NCBI RefSeq assembly: GCF_026283925.1
Contig: NZ_JAPDPF010000001.1
Coordinates: 744,001-808,000, forward strand
Length of the DNA: 64,000 bases
Direction of reading: 5' to 3'
Source of the DNA: Dyella halodurans
GTDB lineage: Bacteria; Pseudomonadota; Gammaproteobacteria; Xanthomonadales; Rhodanobacteraceae
The translations under genes and the position numbers were made by a program. Below are positions 7,901-16,409 of this stretch, one piece after another; positions within the stretch are counted from its first letter, which is position 1, and every line of letters starts with the position of its first letter. The notes beneath the pieces were generated by a model. The model saw nothing but the letters and a program-made list of their open reading frames with translations. It had not been told where the DNA came from and did not search any database.

Positions 7901-8997
7901 CAAGGTGCCTCGGGGTAAGGGCGGGTGACAAACGGGATGCGGACCGTGACGGTGACATCGTCCTGGCCCTGTTGGATCACCAAGGCGTCAGCATCGCCAT
8001 AGAGCTTCGAGAGCCTTGCCTGGATATTGCTCAGGCCAATGCCTGGGCCATCGAGTGACGATGAAGCTCGTTCACGCCATGCGCCGTCGCTGCGCACGCG
8101 TACACAGAGATGATCGCCATCACGCGATGCTTCGACATCGATACGGCCACCTTCAGGTCGCGTGGCTATTCCATGTCGAATGGCGTTTTCGAGCAGGGGC
8201 TGCATGAAAAGCCACGGGACGCGGCATGGCATGACTTCGGGTCCCACTTGCATGGTGATCGACAAGCGATCGCCCAATCGCGCGCGCTCGATATCCAGAT
8301 AGGACGCCGTGGCGTTCAATTCGTCCGCCAGTGAAACTTCATGCCTCCCGTCACCGATCAGGGTAAGTCGCAGGAAGTCGCCCAGACGGGCAATCATGCG
8401 GGTGGCCTGATCCGTATGGCGTTCGACGATGAGCGTCGAGATGGCATTAAGCGCGTTGAACAGGAAGTGTGGCTGCAATTGATAACGAAGGGCCACGAGT
8501 TCAGCATCCCGGGCAAGTGCCACGGCTTGTTCTTCCCTCTCCCGCCGTTTCATGGCCAGGAGGCTGTAGCCGGCCACCCAATAAAACGCCGCGAAGATGA
8601 TCAGCAGGAACCAGCAGCCTTGCATGCGAATGAGCAGGGCAGGCCATAGCGGCGCAGGTCGTATCAGGCCAAGTCGGGTTGCCAGCTCATATTGCGGAAT
8701 CGACACCAGCATCGCCAGCAGGAAGCTGGTCAACAGCAGCAGTGGTACAGCCCTGCTGAAGCGCAAGTTGGCGCGCCAGGTAGCGCGCAAGATCCAGGCA
8801 AACGGGCCTGCGGCCAGGCTGTAGGCGAGCCATAGCAGCAAGTCGAACAGTGCCTGCCGTGGCGCATCGTGGAGAACGGCCAGGGCGCCAATGCTGCTGG
8901 CCAGTGTGCAGGGCACCCATCCGATCACGAAAGTTAGCAGCCGGGAAGGTGACTCCGGCACCGGGTAGGCATCCATTCGAGCTTGCTTTAGGGGCAT
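7900..8997 (-). CDS. LytS-type sensor histidine kinase (His_kinase family)
   Basis: About 365 residues from the ATG at 8997, preceded by GAGTGAG; an alternative ATG is at 8976. Four hydrophobic segments (about 22-42, 50-70, 83-101, 127-147) form a membrane sensor without an obvious extracytoplasmic domain. The catalytic part starts with LRYQLQPHFLFNALNAISTL, placing the phospho-His at residue 177 as in LytS/AlgZ kinases. The HATPase domain follows (LLENAIRHGI, GPGIGLSNIQARL). It is coupled to the LytTR regulator gene by a TGATG overlap. Confidence 0.9.
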   Translation of the reverse strand: MPLKQARMDAYPVPESPSRLLTFVIGWVPCTLASSIGALAVLHDAPRQALFDLLLWLAYSLAAGPFAWILRATWRANLRFSRAVPLLLLTSFLLAMLVSIPQYELATRLGLIRPAPLWPALLIRMQGCWFLLIIFAAFYWVAGYSLLAMKRREREEQAVALARDAELVALRYQLQPHFLFNALNAISTLIVERHTDQATRMIARLGDFLRLTLIGDGRHEVSLADELNATASYLDIERARLGDRLSITMQVGPEVMPCRVPWLFMQPLLENAIRHGIATRPEGGRIDVEASRDGDHLCVRVRSDGAWRERASSSLDGPGIGLSNIQARLSKLYGDADALVIQQGQDDVTVTVRIPFVTRPYPEAP

Positions 8998-9025
8998 GGG
9001 CTCACTCAATGCGATCAAAGCTTCG

Positions 9026-9439
9026 CTAGCGGGAAATCGCTGATGGCCGCGAGTGAGCGCCGGTAGCTGAGACCTTTTCCAGGGCAGCGTCGCGCTTGGC
9101 GAAGATGCTGGCCATTTCCGCCGCATTCTCGGTTCCCCAGGTGCACAGCGGGACGATCGCCTCGGCCAGGCTGCGACCGAGCGGAGTCAGTGCGTAGTCC
9201 ACGCGCGGAGGTACCTCTTTGTAGTCGGTTCGCGCCAGCACGTGATCGGCTTCCAGATCCTTCAACTGTTGGATCAGCACCTTGTCGCTGACGCCTTCGA
9301 TCAAACGCTTGATCTCGCCGTAGCGCTTCGGGCCCTTGCGCAGGAAAAACAGGATCAGCGGTTTCCATTTACCCGAGATGATGCGGAGGGTGGCGTTGAG
9401 CCCGCAGCCGGTATCGCAAATGTCAGGAGGCGTGGTCAT
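9026..9439 (-). CDS. HxlR-family transcriptional regulator
   Basis: 137 residues from the ATG at 9439. The HxlR winged helix is complete: CGLNATLRIISGKWKPLILF, KGPKRYGEIKRLIEGVSDKV, LIQQLKDLEADHVLART, VPPRVDYALTPLGRSL. An N-terminal Cys pair (CDTGC, near residues 8-12) may be redox- or electrophile-sensing, as in YodB/QorR-type members. It is divergent from an SDR gene, a common HxlR target arrangement, and very probably represses that gene. Confidence 0.9.
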   Translation of the reverse strand: MTTPPDICDTGCGLNATLRIISGKWKPLILFFLRKGPKRYGEIKRLIEGVSDKVLIQQLKDLEADHVLARTDYKEVPPRVDYALTPLGRSLAEAIVPLCTWGTENAAEMASIFAKRDAALEKVSATGAHSRPSAISR

Positions 9440-9445
9440 GGTTTG

Positions 9446-9470
9446 ATACTTACCAAAAAGTGCATACTTG
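9446..9470. promoter_or_regulatory. Candidate HxlR operator (repeated ATACTT)
   Basis: Two copies of ATACTT spaced about 17 bp apart lie in the 85-bp gap between the divergent hxlR-type and SDR genes, in an AT-rich patch unlike the GC-rich surroundings. Position suggests the regulator's binding site; not proven. Confidence 0.35.
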
Positions 9471-9524
9471 TCATAAGGTAATTGCAACCACATGCTTGGA
9501 CAACCCCACCCAGGTATCCAAGCC

Positions 9525-10259
9525 ATGACCCGACTAAATGGAAAAACCGCTGTTATCACCGGTGGTGCGACCGGTATCGGCTTCGCCGCCGCGAAGCGCT
9601 TCATCGACGAGGGCGCCTTCGTCTTCATCTTCGGCCGCCGGCAGGAGGCGCTCGACGCCGCCGTGGCCAAACTCGGGCCCCATGCCCGCTCAGTGAAGGG
9701 CTCGGTCTCCGACCCGGCCGATCTCGACCGGCTCTACGCCATGGTGAAGGCCGAACGCGGAACTCTCGATATCGTCTTCGCCAATGCCGGGGCGGGAAGC
9801 CAGCTTGCGCTCGGCGCAATCACGGCCGAGCACATCGACGAAACCTTCGACACCAATGTGAAGGGCACGATCTTCACGGTCCAGCAGGCGCTGCCGCTGA
9901 TGGGCCGGGGCGGCTCGATCATCCTGACCGGATCGAGCGCCGGCACCACCGGTGCCCCGGCCATGAGCGCTTACAGCGCGAGCAAGGCGGCCGTGCGCAA
10001 CCTCGCGCGGACCTGGGCGGAGGACCTGAAGGGCACCGGCATCCGGGTCAACGTGCTGTCGCCCGGGGCGACGGCGACCGAACTCGCGAAGGAAGCGCTA
10101 GGCGAGGAGGGTCAGAAGGTCTTCGCCTCGATGACTCCGCTCCAGCGCATGGCCGATCCGGCGGAGATCGGGGCTGCTGCTGCCTTTCTCGCGTCTTCGG
10201 ACAGCAGCTTCATGACCGCCAGCGAAGTCGCCGTGGATGGCGGCCTTGCACAACTGTGA
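9525..10259 (+). CDS. Short-chain dehydrogenase/reductase (classical SDR)
   Basis: 244 residues. The cofactor site TGGATGIG is at residues 12-19, NAG at about 87-89, catalytic Ser at about 137-138, and Y150-x3-K154 (SAYSASK), so all classical SDR elements are present. GRRQEAL after the second strand suggests NADP(H) preference. The start is the ATG at 9525 rather than the in-frame ATG 33 bp upstream, because the SDR fold begins immediately. HxlR-linked SDRs often reduce quinones or reactive carbonyls; the substrate is not predictable here. Confidence 0.88.
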   Translation: MTRLNGKTAVITGGATGIGFAAAKRFIDEGAFVFIFGRRQEALDAAVAKLGPHARSVKGSVSDPADLDRLYAMVKAERGTLDIVFANAGAGSQLALGAITAEHIDETFDTNVKGTIFTVQQALPLMGRGGSIILTGSSAGTTGAPAMSAYSASKAAVRNLARTWAEDLKGTGIRVNVLSPGATATELAKEALGEEGQKVFASMTPLQRMADPAEIGAAAAFLASSDSSFMTASEVAVDGGLAQL

Positions 10260-10329
10260 CGAGCGACGGCCGGCCAGTCACTCCATTGGACATTCGAGCC
10301 CGTAGGGCAGGTAACCCTGAGGAAGTTAT

Positions 10330-10929
10330 ATGAGCTACGCCATTATTGGCTTCGGCAAGATGGGCCAGGCGCTTGCCAAGGCGTTTGCCCGCAGCGGCAT
10401 GGAAGTGTCGGTTGCAAGCACGCGCGACCCGGAAAGCTTTGCGTCCGCTGCGGCCGCTATCGGACCTGGGGTCATGCCCAAAACATTGACGGACGCGGTC
10501 AAGGCGGACACGATCTTTTTGGCCGTACGTTTCGAGTCGCATCGCGATGTCGCGAATGCGCTGCGCACTTGGAGGGGAAAGACCGTCATTGATGTGACCA
10601 ATGCCTACGGCGTGCCTCCCGAGGAGCTGGGAGGACAGCCTTCTTCCAAGGTCGTTGGGCAGGCTTTCGCTGGTGCAAGACTGGTCAAGGGCTTCAACCA
10701 TTTGGTCGCTGCCGTGCTTGGCCAGGATCCGGCGGTGCAGGGTGGCAGGCGAGTTGTGTTTTTGGCGAGCGACGATGACGGCGCTGCAGCGGAGATTGCT
10801 GCGCTTGCGGAAAATCTCGGTTTTTCGCCGATCAAACTTGGCGGGCTTTCTGAAGGAGGATTGCTTGTGCAGGCGCGCGGCCATAGCTGGGGTCAACTGA
10901 TCTTCAAGGACCTGGTCAAATTCAACTGA
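10330..10929 (+). CDS. NADP-binding reductase of the F420-dependent oxidoreductase-like (NpdG/YrkE) fold
   Basis: 199 residues. It opens with the Rossmann motif YAIIGFGKMGQALAKAF and has the family elements FLAVRFESH, VIDVTNAYG and LVKGFNHLVAAVLGQDP, seen in bacterial homologues of NADPH:F420 oxidoreductase. In organisms that lack F420 such proteins probably reduce other substrates, so the cofactor partner is unknown. A GAGGAAG site precedes the ATG. It lies 70 bp after the SDR on the same strand and may belong to the same HxlR-controlled unit. Confidence 0.75.
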   Translation: MSYAIIGFGKMGQALAKAFARSGMEVSVASTRDPESFASAAAAIGPGVMPKTLTDAVKADTIFLAVRFESHRDVANALRTWRGKTVIDVTNAYGVPPEELGGQPSSKVVGQAFAGARLVKGFNHLVAAVLGQDPAVQGGRRVVFLASDDDGAAAEIAALAENLGFSPIKLGGLSEGGLLVQARGHSWGQLIFKDLVKFN

Positions 10930-10959
10930 TCCCCGGCGATCATCCGGGGTCGTTCTGAC

Positions 10960-11157
10960 TTATCGAGTTGCCTTCCTGGCATCTTTGCTGGATGGATTTG
11001 TCAGGATGGCGCTCGTGATGAGTTGAACGAGATGAGCAGCCCGTGGCGCGTTCGAGGGCAGGTCGACGAGCCAGCCGAGCGCCGCCATCAGGCCGAACAG
11101 GTCGTCGCCACTCATATCGGTGCGCGCCGTACCTGCGGCCTGAGCGCGGAGCATCAC
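10960..11157 (-). pseudogene. Remnant of a TetR-family regulator (C-terminal part only)
   Basis: A 65-codon minus-strand frame encodes a segment typical of the TetR C-terminal ligand domain of the SACE_7040-like group: MLRAQAAGTARTDMSGDDLF then GLMAALGWLVDLPSNAPRAA. The DNA-binding half is absent; upstream sequence changes abruptly at about 11160 into a copy of another locus. A truncated, presumably non-functional regulator gene that may once have controlled the adjacent reductase genes. Confidence 0.6.
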
Positions 11158-11165
11158 CTCCGCAG

Positions 11166-11380
11166 CTCACTGACGGCACCGCGTTATGGATCAGTCGAAG
11201 CTAAACGCAAGCCCTACGACAAGCGCTATTCCTGCTTGGCGCGAGCTAAACGAGACCATCGGCCGCATTCGGAGCACGGCTGGCCGCAAGCCCTCTAGGC
11301 ACGCCTGACCCGTTCGTCCTCCAATGGGACTCCTCTTTCCTTGGAGCATCCGGATGAACCCCATGGTTCGCTTAGCCAAC
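11166..11380 (+). pseudogene. Degenerate inverted copy of the LytTR-regulator / SnoaL-gene junction
   Basis: This stretch matches the minus strand of about 7043-7255 at roughly 75-80% by eye. It begins with the C-terminus of the LytTR regulator (LTDGTAL, an in-frame stop, then TQALRQALF and a stop near 11247). It continues through the intergenic spacer (the string CCAATGGGACTCCTCT is shared) and ends in the first codons of the SnoaL gene (ATG at 11354, MNPMVRL). It codes for nothing complete. It sits beside the TetR remnant and marks a rearrangement scar. Confidence 0.7.
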
Positions 11381-11451
11381 ATCACTGTAGAGAGATCAGC
11401 TTGCTGTCCGGTTCTAAGCTGGGCTGATTTTGAACGCCAAAGGGATCCCAC

Positions 11452-13416
11452 ATGATCAAAGCACTGGCGCTTGGTTTTCTGATCCTGCTCGGGCTGCCAA
11501 CGCTGGCGGTCGCGAGCACATCGTCCGATGTCTGGCCACTACCCACGGCCGTGACACCGCCACCGGCGATCGCAGCACCCCGCGATGTCGCCTATCCGGG
11601 CGTAATCCACCTCGAGATCGACGCAACTGACGTAGCCCGCGGCATTCAGTGGATCCACGAAACGGTGCCGGCGCAAGGCGGCCAGCGCTTGACGCTGCTG
11701 TTTCCGCAGTGGATTCCGGGCGACCCGGTGCCGCCCAACGCTCTCGACCAACTCGCCGGCCTGGTGGTCAAGGCGTCTGGCACGCCGTTGAAGTGGCAAC
11801 GCGACGCGGCGGAACCCGCTGCGTTTCACATCGACGTGCCTGCGGGAGTCAAAGAAGTCGATATCAACTTCCAGTTTCTCGTTCCCTCGGAGCAGCGTGC
11901 CGGCCCGGTCCTCGCCACCCCGACCATGCTCGACCTGCAATGGCAAAGCCACGTGCTGTATCCGGCCGGCTACTACGCACGCCGCATCATGGTCGCTCCT
12001 ACGGTAACGCTGCCCGCTCACTGGCAATTCGCCTCATCGCTCGACGGCGCCCGGCGTTCGGGCGATGTCGTACGGTTCGCGCCCACATCGCTTGATGCAC
12101 TTGTGGATTCGCCCGTCATGGCCGCGCGCTGGTTCAAGCAATACACGCTCAGCGAGCACCCGGTTTCGGTACGCCTGGATATCGCCGCCGACACGGAGGC
12201 CGGCCTCGCGATACCGGACGAGGCCATCGACCGATATCGGCGCGAGGTGGCACAGGCCTATAAGTTGTTCGGAGGCCGGCATTTCGGCCATTACGACCTG
12301 ATGATATGGCTGTCGAACGACTTCGGCCCGAGCTATTTCGAGCAGCGTCAATCCGGCGAGAACCAACTGCCGGCAGACTTCTTCAGCAACCGCGAGCGTT
12401 ACGCCAGCCGATGGGGCGTTCCCTTTCACGGCTATGTGCATTCCTGGAACGGCTTGTTTCGCGTCCCCGCACGCATGTGGCCGGCGAACTTCAACACGCC
12501 GCCGCAAGAATCGCTGCTCTGGGTCTTTGAAGGCCTGACGGTCTACTGGAACGGCGTGCTCGATGCCCGATCGGGCATCACGACCCTCCCGCAAGCCGTG
12601 TCGTCGTGGGAGCAAGTAGCGTCGGACTTTTCGGCGCGCCCGGGCATGCAGTGGCGCACGCTTCAGGACGCGTCCGACGAGGTTCTTATCCAGCACGGCA
12701 ACGCCAACCTCTGGCCGGAAGGACGGCGCCAATCCTGGCCGGACTGGCAGTTGGGAGTGATTGACGCCTACTCACAAGGGGAGTTGGTCTGGCTGGACAT
12801 CGACACGCTGATCCGCGAGCGCAGCGGCGGCCGCAAATCGCTGGACGACTTTGCGCGCGCGTTTTTCGGTATTCGCGACGGCAGCCTGGTGGCGGCGCCC
12901 TATACGTTCGACGATCTCGTCGCCGGCCTCAATGCCGTACTGCCTTACGATTGGGAGACGTTCCTGCGTGCCCGCGTGGACAGCGTCGCTGCTACCGCCG
13001 ATCTCGATGGCCTTGCTCGCGGCGGCTATAGGCTGAACTGGACGGGTCAACCGTCTGCGCAGCAGCTCGCGACTGAGCAACGCAGTGGGATGATCGACCT
13101 GCGCTTTTCGCTGGGGATGACACTCGACAAGGAGGGCACGGTCAGCGCCGTCACCTGGGACGGGCCTGCATGGCGCGCGGGCATCGTGGCGGGGGCGAAG
13201 GTGCAGTCCGTAAATGGCGCCCCGTACCATCCAGACGCATTGAAGACCGCCGTCGTGGCTGCTCGCGACGGTGGCAAGATCGACTTGAAGGTCGCGCGAG
13301 GCGTGACGACGCAGGTGTTGTCGGTGGCGTGCAGCAGCGGTCTGCGATATCCGCATCTTGAACGAGTGCCTGGGACTGCCGCGCTACTCGACGATATTCT
13401 TGCGCCTCGTCAATGA
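11452..13416 (+). CDS. M61-like (glycyl aminopeptidase family) exported protein, probably catalytically altered
   Basis: 654 residues with a signal peptide (ALALGFLILLGLPTLAVA). The layout is that of M61 peptidases: an N-terminal beta domain, a gluzincin-like catalytic region (about 240-470) and a C-terminal PDZ domain (about 550-640, FSLGMTLDKEGTVSAVTWDG). The zinc motif HExxH appears as H326-G-Y-V-H330 in FHGYVHSWN, with Gly in place of the catalytic Glu, while the downstream zinc-ligand Glu (E360 in WVFEGLTVYW) is kept. The usual GLEH-type segment is also changed (SYFEQRQS). The fold is confident; peptidase activity is doubtful. Confidence 0.85.
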   Translation: MIKALALGFLILLGLPTLAVASTSSDVWPLPTAVTPPPAIAAPRDVAYPGVIHLEIDATDVARGIQWIHETVPAQGGQRLTLLFPQWIPGDPVPPNALDQLAGLVVKASGTPLKWQRDAAEPAAFHIDVPAGVKEVDINFQFLVPSEQRAGPVLATPTMLDLQWQSHVLYPAGYYARRIMVAPTVTLPAHWQFASSLDGARRSGDVVRFAPTSLDALVDSPVMAARWFKQYTLSEHPVSVRLDIAADTEAGLAIPDEAIDRYRREVAQAYKLFGGRHFGHYDLMIWLSNDFGPSYFEQRQSGENQLPADFFSNRERYASRWGVPFHGYVHSWNGLFRVPARMWPANFNTPPQESLLWVFEGLTVYWNGVLDARSGITTLPQAVSSWEQVASDFSARPGMQWRTLQDASDEVLIQHGNANLWPEGRRQSWPDWQLGVIDAYSQGELVWLDIDTLIRERSGGRKSLDDFARAFFGIRDGSLVAAPYTFDDLVAGLNAVLPYDWETFLRARVDSVAATADLDGLARGGYRLNWTGQPSAQQLATEQRSGMIDLRFSLGMTLDKEGTVSAVTWDGPAWRAGIVAGAKVQSVNGAPYHPDALKTAVVAARDGGKIDLKVARGVTTQVLSVACSSGLRYPHLERVPGTAALLDDILAPRQ

Positions 13417-13423
13417 AAGGATG

Positions 13424-14116
13424 ATGGCTACCATGACGTACTTTAGGCGGGTGCTGTGTCTCACTGTTCTTGCTGTCATGTCGCTAGGCACGTCCATTGA
13501 CGCGGCACCAAACGCGGCAGCATCCGACTGGCGTCAGACGGTACGGGAAATCGCGGCGGCGCACTTCAAGCATCCGGCGTGGGGATATTCCCACTCCACT
13601 CGCGACTACCGTCTTGCACGCGAGTTAGCGGCATCGGATCACGTACAACTCGACGATGATGTCTTGTTTGCAGCCGCCTATCTTCACGACATGGGGATGT
13701 TTGCCCCATGGCGGGATCCCAAGCGTGACCATGCCGATGTGGCCGCCGATACCGTGGCGTCCGTTCTCAAGGGAACCGGTTTTCCGATGGAGAAAATCGC
13801 CAAGGTTCAAGATGCCATTCGAACCCATATGTATGATCGCTCGCCACAAGGCGCCGAAGCGCTATACCTGCATGATGCTGATGCGCTTGACTGGCTGGGG
13901 GCGATCGGGGCGGCGAGGATCTTGGCCCTGATCGACGCGAATGGCGGAAAGCCGCAAGGGCCCGATGTTATCCCCATGCTCGACACCAATTTGGCGCAAG
14001 TTCCCGGCCACGTCCTCTCTCCTGCTGGACGAGCGCGCGTGCCGGAGCGCCAGGCAGAATTGGAGCAGTTTCTCCGCACACTGCGCGACGAAACCGACAA
14101 CCTGACGGATTTCTAG
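13424..14116 (+). CDS. Exported HD-domain protein
   Basis: About 230 residues; start codons at 13421, 13424 and 13433 are all possible behind AAAGG. A signal peptide (VLCLTVLAVMSLGTSIDA) precedes an HD phosphohydrolase-type domain: H in HPAWGYSHSTRDYRLA, the HD pair in AAYLHDMGMF, H in RTHMYD, and Asp in DADALDWLG. Most HD hydrolases are cytoplasmic, so a secreted one is unusual. Substrates could be nucleotides or phospho-compounds in the periplasm. The ORF begins just after the M61-like gene, so the two probably form one transcript. Confidence 0.8.
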   Translation: MATMTYFRRVLCLTVLAVMSLGTSIDAAPNAAASDWRQTVREIAAAHFKHPAWGYSHSTRDYRLARELAASDHVQLDDDVLFAAAYLHDMGMFAPWRDPKRDHADVAADTVASVLKGTGFPMEKIAKVQDAIRTHMYDRSPQGAEALYLHDADALDWLGAIGAARILALIDANGGKPQGPDVIPMLDTNLAQVPGHVLSPAGRARVPERQAELEQFLRTLRDETDNLTDF

Positions 14117-14165
14117 GCCATCGTGTACGGCAGCACCAAATGCTTGTACGACCAGTACATACATG

Positions 14166-14194
14166 GGTGTCATGCCCAGAATGGGCATGACACC
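14166..14194. repeat. Perfect 13-bp inverted repeat (hairpin)
   Basis: GGTGTCATGCCCA and its exact complement are separated by only 3 nt. It lies inside a longer repeat unit whose other copy is at about 20026-20075, where the words TTGTAC, GTACACACAT and TCATGCCCA recur in the same order. Confidence 0.7.
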
Positions 14195-14360
14195 AAAGTC
14201 CGTGCAGTTTTGGAGACCAAAGTGTGTGCAGTGGAAGCGTCTTATGTACGTACTTTGCTTCGCGCCAAACAGCAAAGTTTGTGCGTTGAACGCCAGATCA
14301 ATTACTTAGTCGGAGGGCTTCGTCGACAATGGGCGCACTTAGACAAGCAAAGTTTGTACT
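14194..14360. repeat. Dispersed repeat, copy 1 (CAAAGTNTGTGC-rich)
   Basis: Contains several variants of ACCAAAGTGTGTGCAGT and shares the order of words TTTTGGAGACCAAAGTGTGT, then CTTTGCTT, then CAGCAAAG with 16781-16910. The two copies are about 70-75% alike by eye. Non-coding. Confidence 0.55.
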
Positions 14361-14683
14361 CGCGCGCGGGGCGTAGTTCCCCGCCTGCATGCGGCAGAGG
14401 AGCCGTTGGCATAAAAGATGTCTTAGAAAGGCCTGTCGAATTCGACTGAAGGGCAATCGCCGTCTTCTGTGTCCCGTATCTCTATCCTGATATCAGCCAC
14501 TTTAGGACATTCGTAGGTGTCTAAGGGAGCTACGACCTTGTTGGCGTCCGGCTGGCATCGATGATCTTCTCGAGCACATTGGATCATCAGATATCAAAAC
14601 GTTCCCACCAAAAAGTGAGCTTGCGAGGCTGTGGAAGTTGACGAAATTGGCGGTAAGTGACGCAATAAATTGCGATTCCCCGC

Positions 14684-14760
14684 GGCATATTGACAGCCAT
14701 TTGCTACATCGCTAGAACTTGCCCCAGCTGCGCGCAATGCGCAGCACTAAAGGGACAATC
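14684..14760. repeat. Dispersed repeat shared with 19867-19945
   Basis: Shares GCATATTGACAGCC and, after a short variable stretch, TAGAAC..TGC..CAGCTGCGCGCAA with the second copy, in the same orientation. Non-coding. Confidence 0.55.
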
Positions 14761-15046
14761 GAATGAAAGAGTTCGTGCAGGGATGCCGTCGAGCGCCGCT
14801 ATTTGCGCTTGTGCAGCCGTTCGTTTTTCTTGGGCGGCGCCCAAGCAGTTGCCGAACTCCTCTTCGGGCGCGTCGAGCAGCATGCACTTCCATAGTGAGA
14901 GGTTAACTCGGTAAACGAGATCCAAAGATCGTCAATGAAAGTCTTGTGTGGCGCTCATTTCGCTGTGATATCCACTATCTGATGACCATCTAATGGGCGA
15001 TCACATTTGTGTCACGAAGAGCGATAACTGAAACTAAGGACATCTG

Positions 15047-16369
15047 ATGATTAAGTTAAGAGTATGGCACGCCTTCCTGCTTGCAATGGTGGCTATCTCC
15101 CAGCAAGTCACCGCGGCCGACGCTGGTTCACGATATTCCCAATTGGCAAGTGACACTTCAGTCTCGAACTCAGGCACCACAATTCTTCAACAGACGATAA
15201 ATTTGTCGACGGGAACATGGGTCTTTGTCGAGTCCGACGGGCGATATTACCCCAACGGTGGAAATCCGATTGGCTCTGTTTGGATTGCCGTGGATGGCTC
15301 GCAAGTAAGTAACCTTAGCGTTGACGATTGGTCGCAATCCACTAATCGAAAGCAACACTGTTTCAACGCAATAGGTGCCGTATACCTCAATCCTGGAAGC
15401 CACACGATATCTCTACTTGCAGCCACGTTGAATCCTGGTGTGGTTGTGATCGGCGCCGAAAGCAATCTGTCGACCGTTATCAATCCTGCGACATCGGTCA
15501 CGAACGCCACCATGGGCGCGGATAGCGCTCAACTATCCTATAATACTGCTGGCCTCACTCTCCTGTCGCCACTGCCGCATTCAACTCAGGTTTCCACGAG
15601 CATTAATGCGCAGGCCGGTGCGAGCCTGATTGCGTTAGCTTCTTCTCGCATATACGAGTGGGGAAACCAGGGAGACCCGCTAACCACGATAACTATGGAC
15701 GGCCAAACTCCTGCGAATAATGTGGGCACATGGTCAGACAATGATATGAATTCGGGGGCTGAAAAGCAGGCGCCATTCTTTAACCATGCGATATACAACG
15801 GCCTAAGTAATGGATTTCATGTAGTAGGGATTGACACGTCGGCGATTCCCTATGTTGGCGGAACAAATACAGTTCAATATAGATTTGGAGCAGACTCTAC
15901 GCTCGTGACCCTGAGTGGCGGAATGTCTGTTTTTGGCTCCGCATCCTTAAGCAGTACGCAGAACAACGTTGCGAACTACGTAATAATTGGGTCTAGTAAC
16001 CCGTCATCCGGATTTCCGCCAACGGGTACTATGTACCCGATTGTGCAGGCCGATATTGTAATTCCCTCTGGGCATAATGGAAACGTATTCATTACTGGTA
16101 AAACCAGAGTGCAAGGTGATGCAGGGGACCAGGGGGGGACCGTGTACTTCTTAATGACAATTGATGGTGCTCAGGTCGGCTCGCTAGGCGTGCAGCAATT
16201 GGCGTCGCCTAATTCCGCGAGCTCTCGAACGATGTCTACAAGCTATCTGGCGACAGGGAGTGGTGCGCTCTCTCCAGGTACTCATCATGTGGTGCTCTAC
16301 GGTGAGGCCGTTGGGAGTTTTGCGCATCTGGCGATGACCCAAGATCTTCCACTTATTTGGTTTGACTGA
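15047..16369 (+). CDS. Exported protein of unknown function in the AT-richer island
   Basis: 440 residues with a signal peptide (FLLAMVAISQQVTA, cleavage near AA-DA). The mature protein is strand-rich, Ser/Thr/Asn-rich and low in charge. It appears to hold two related beta-sandwich-like halves: GTWVFVESDGRYYPN with VWIAVDGSQVSNLSV near the N-terminus, and NVFITGKTRV with YFLMTIDGAQVGSLGV near the C-terminus. This suggests an internal duplication of a jelly-roll or carbohydrate-binding-like domain. No family is recognised. Codon usage is clearly less GC-rich than in neighbouring genes, consistent with transfer. Confidence 0.75.
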   Translation: MIKLRVWHAFLLAMVAISQQVTAADAGSRYSQLASDTSVSNSGTTILQQTINLSTGTWVFVESDGRYYPNGGNPIGSVWIAVDGSQVSNLSVDDWSQSTNRKQHCFNAIGAVYLNPGSHTISLLAATLNPGVVVIGAESNLSTVINPATSVTNATMGADSAQLSYNTAGLTLLSPLPHSTQVSTSINAQAGASLIALASSRIYEWGNQGDPLTTITMDGQTPANNVGTWSDNDMNSGAEKQAPFFNHAIYNGLSNGFHVVGIDTSAIPYVGGTNTVQYRFGADSTLVTLSGGMSVFGSASLSSTQNNVANYVIIGSSNPSSGFPPTGTMYPIVQADIVIPSGHNGNVFITGKTRVQGDAGDQGGTVYFLMTIDGAQVGSLGVQQLASPNSASSRTMSTSYLATGSGALSPGTHHVVLYGEAVGSFAHLAMTQDLPLIWFD

Positions 16370-16409
16370 AATCACGCATCCCTTCGGACTTCAGAGGGAT
16401 GCGTGATTT
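16369..16409 (+). terminator. Strong hairpin terminator after the exported protein gene
   Basis: A perfect 15-bp stem (AAATCACGCATCCCT and complement) with an 11-nt loop begins at the last base of the stop codon. The AAA/TTT stem base makes it usable in both directions. Confidence 0.75.

Larger units (their letters stand above)
14117..15046. other. Gene-free, repeat-bearing left edge of the AT-richer island
   Basis: No gene is seen in this 930-bp stretch. It contains a hairpin-bearing repeat (14134-14194), a block rich in CAAAGTNTGTGC-like words (14194-14360; related copy at 16775-16950), and a segment (14684-14760) related to 19867-19945. Composition is visibly lower in GC than the flanks. 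It probably consists of decayed mobile-element or repeat DNA. Confidence 0.5.
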
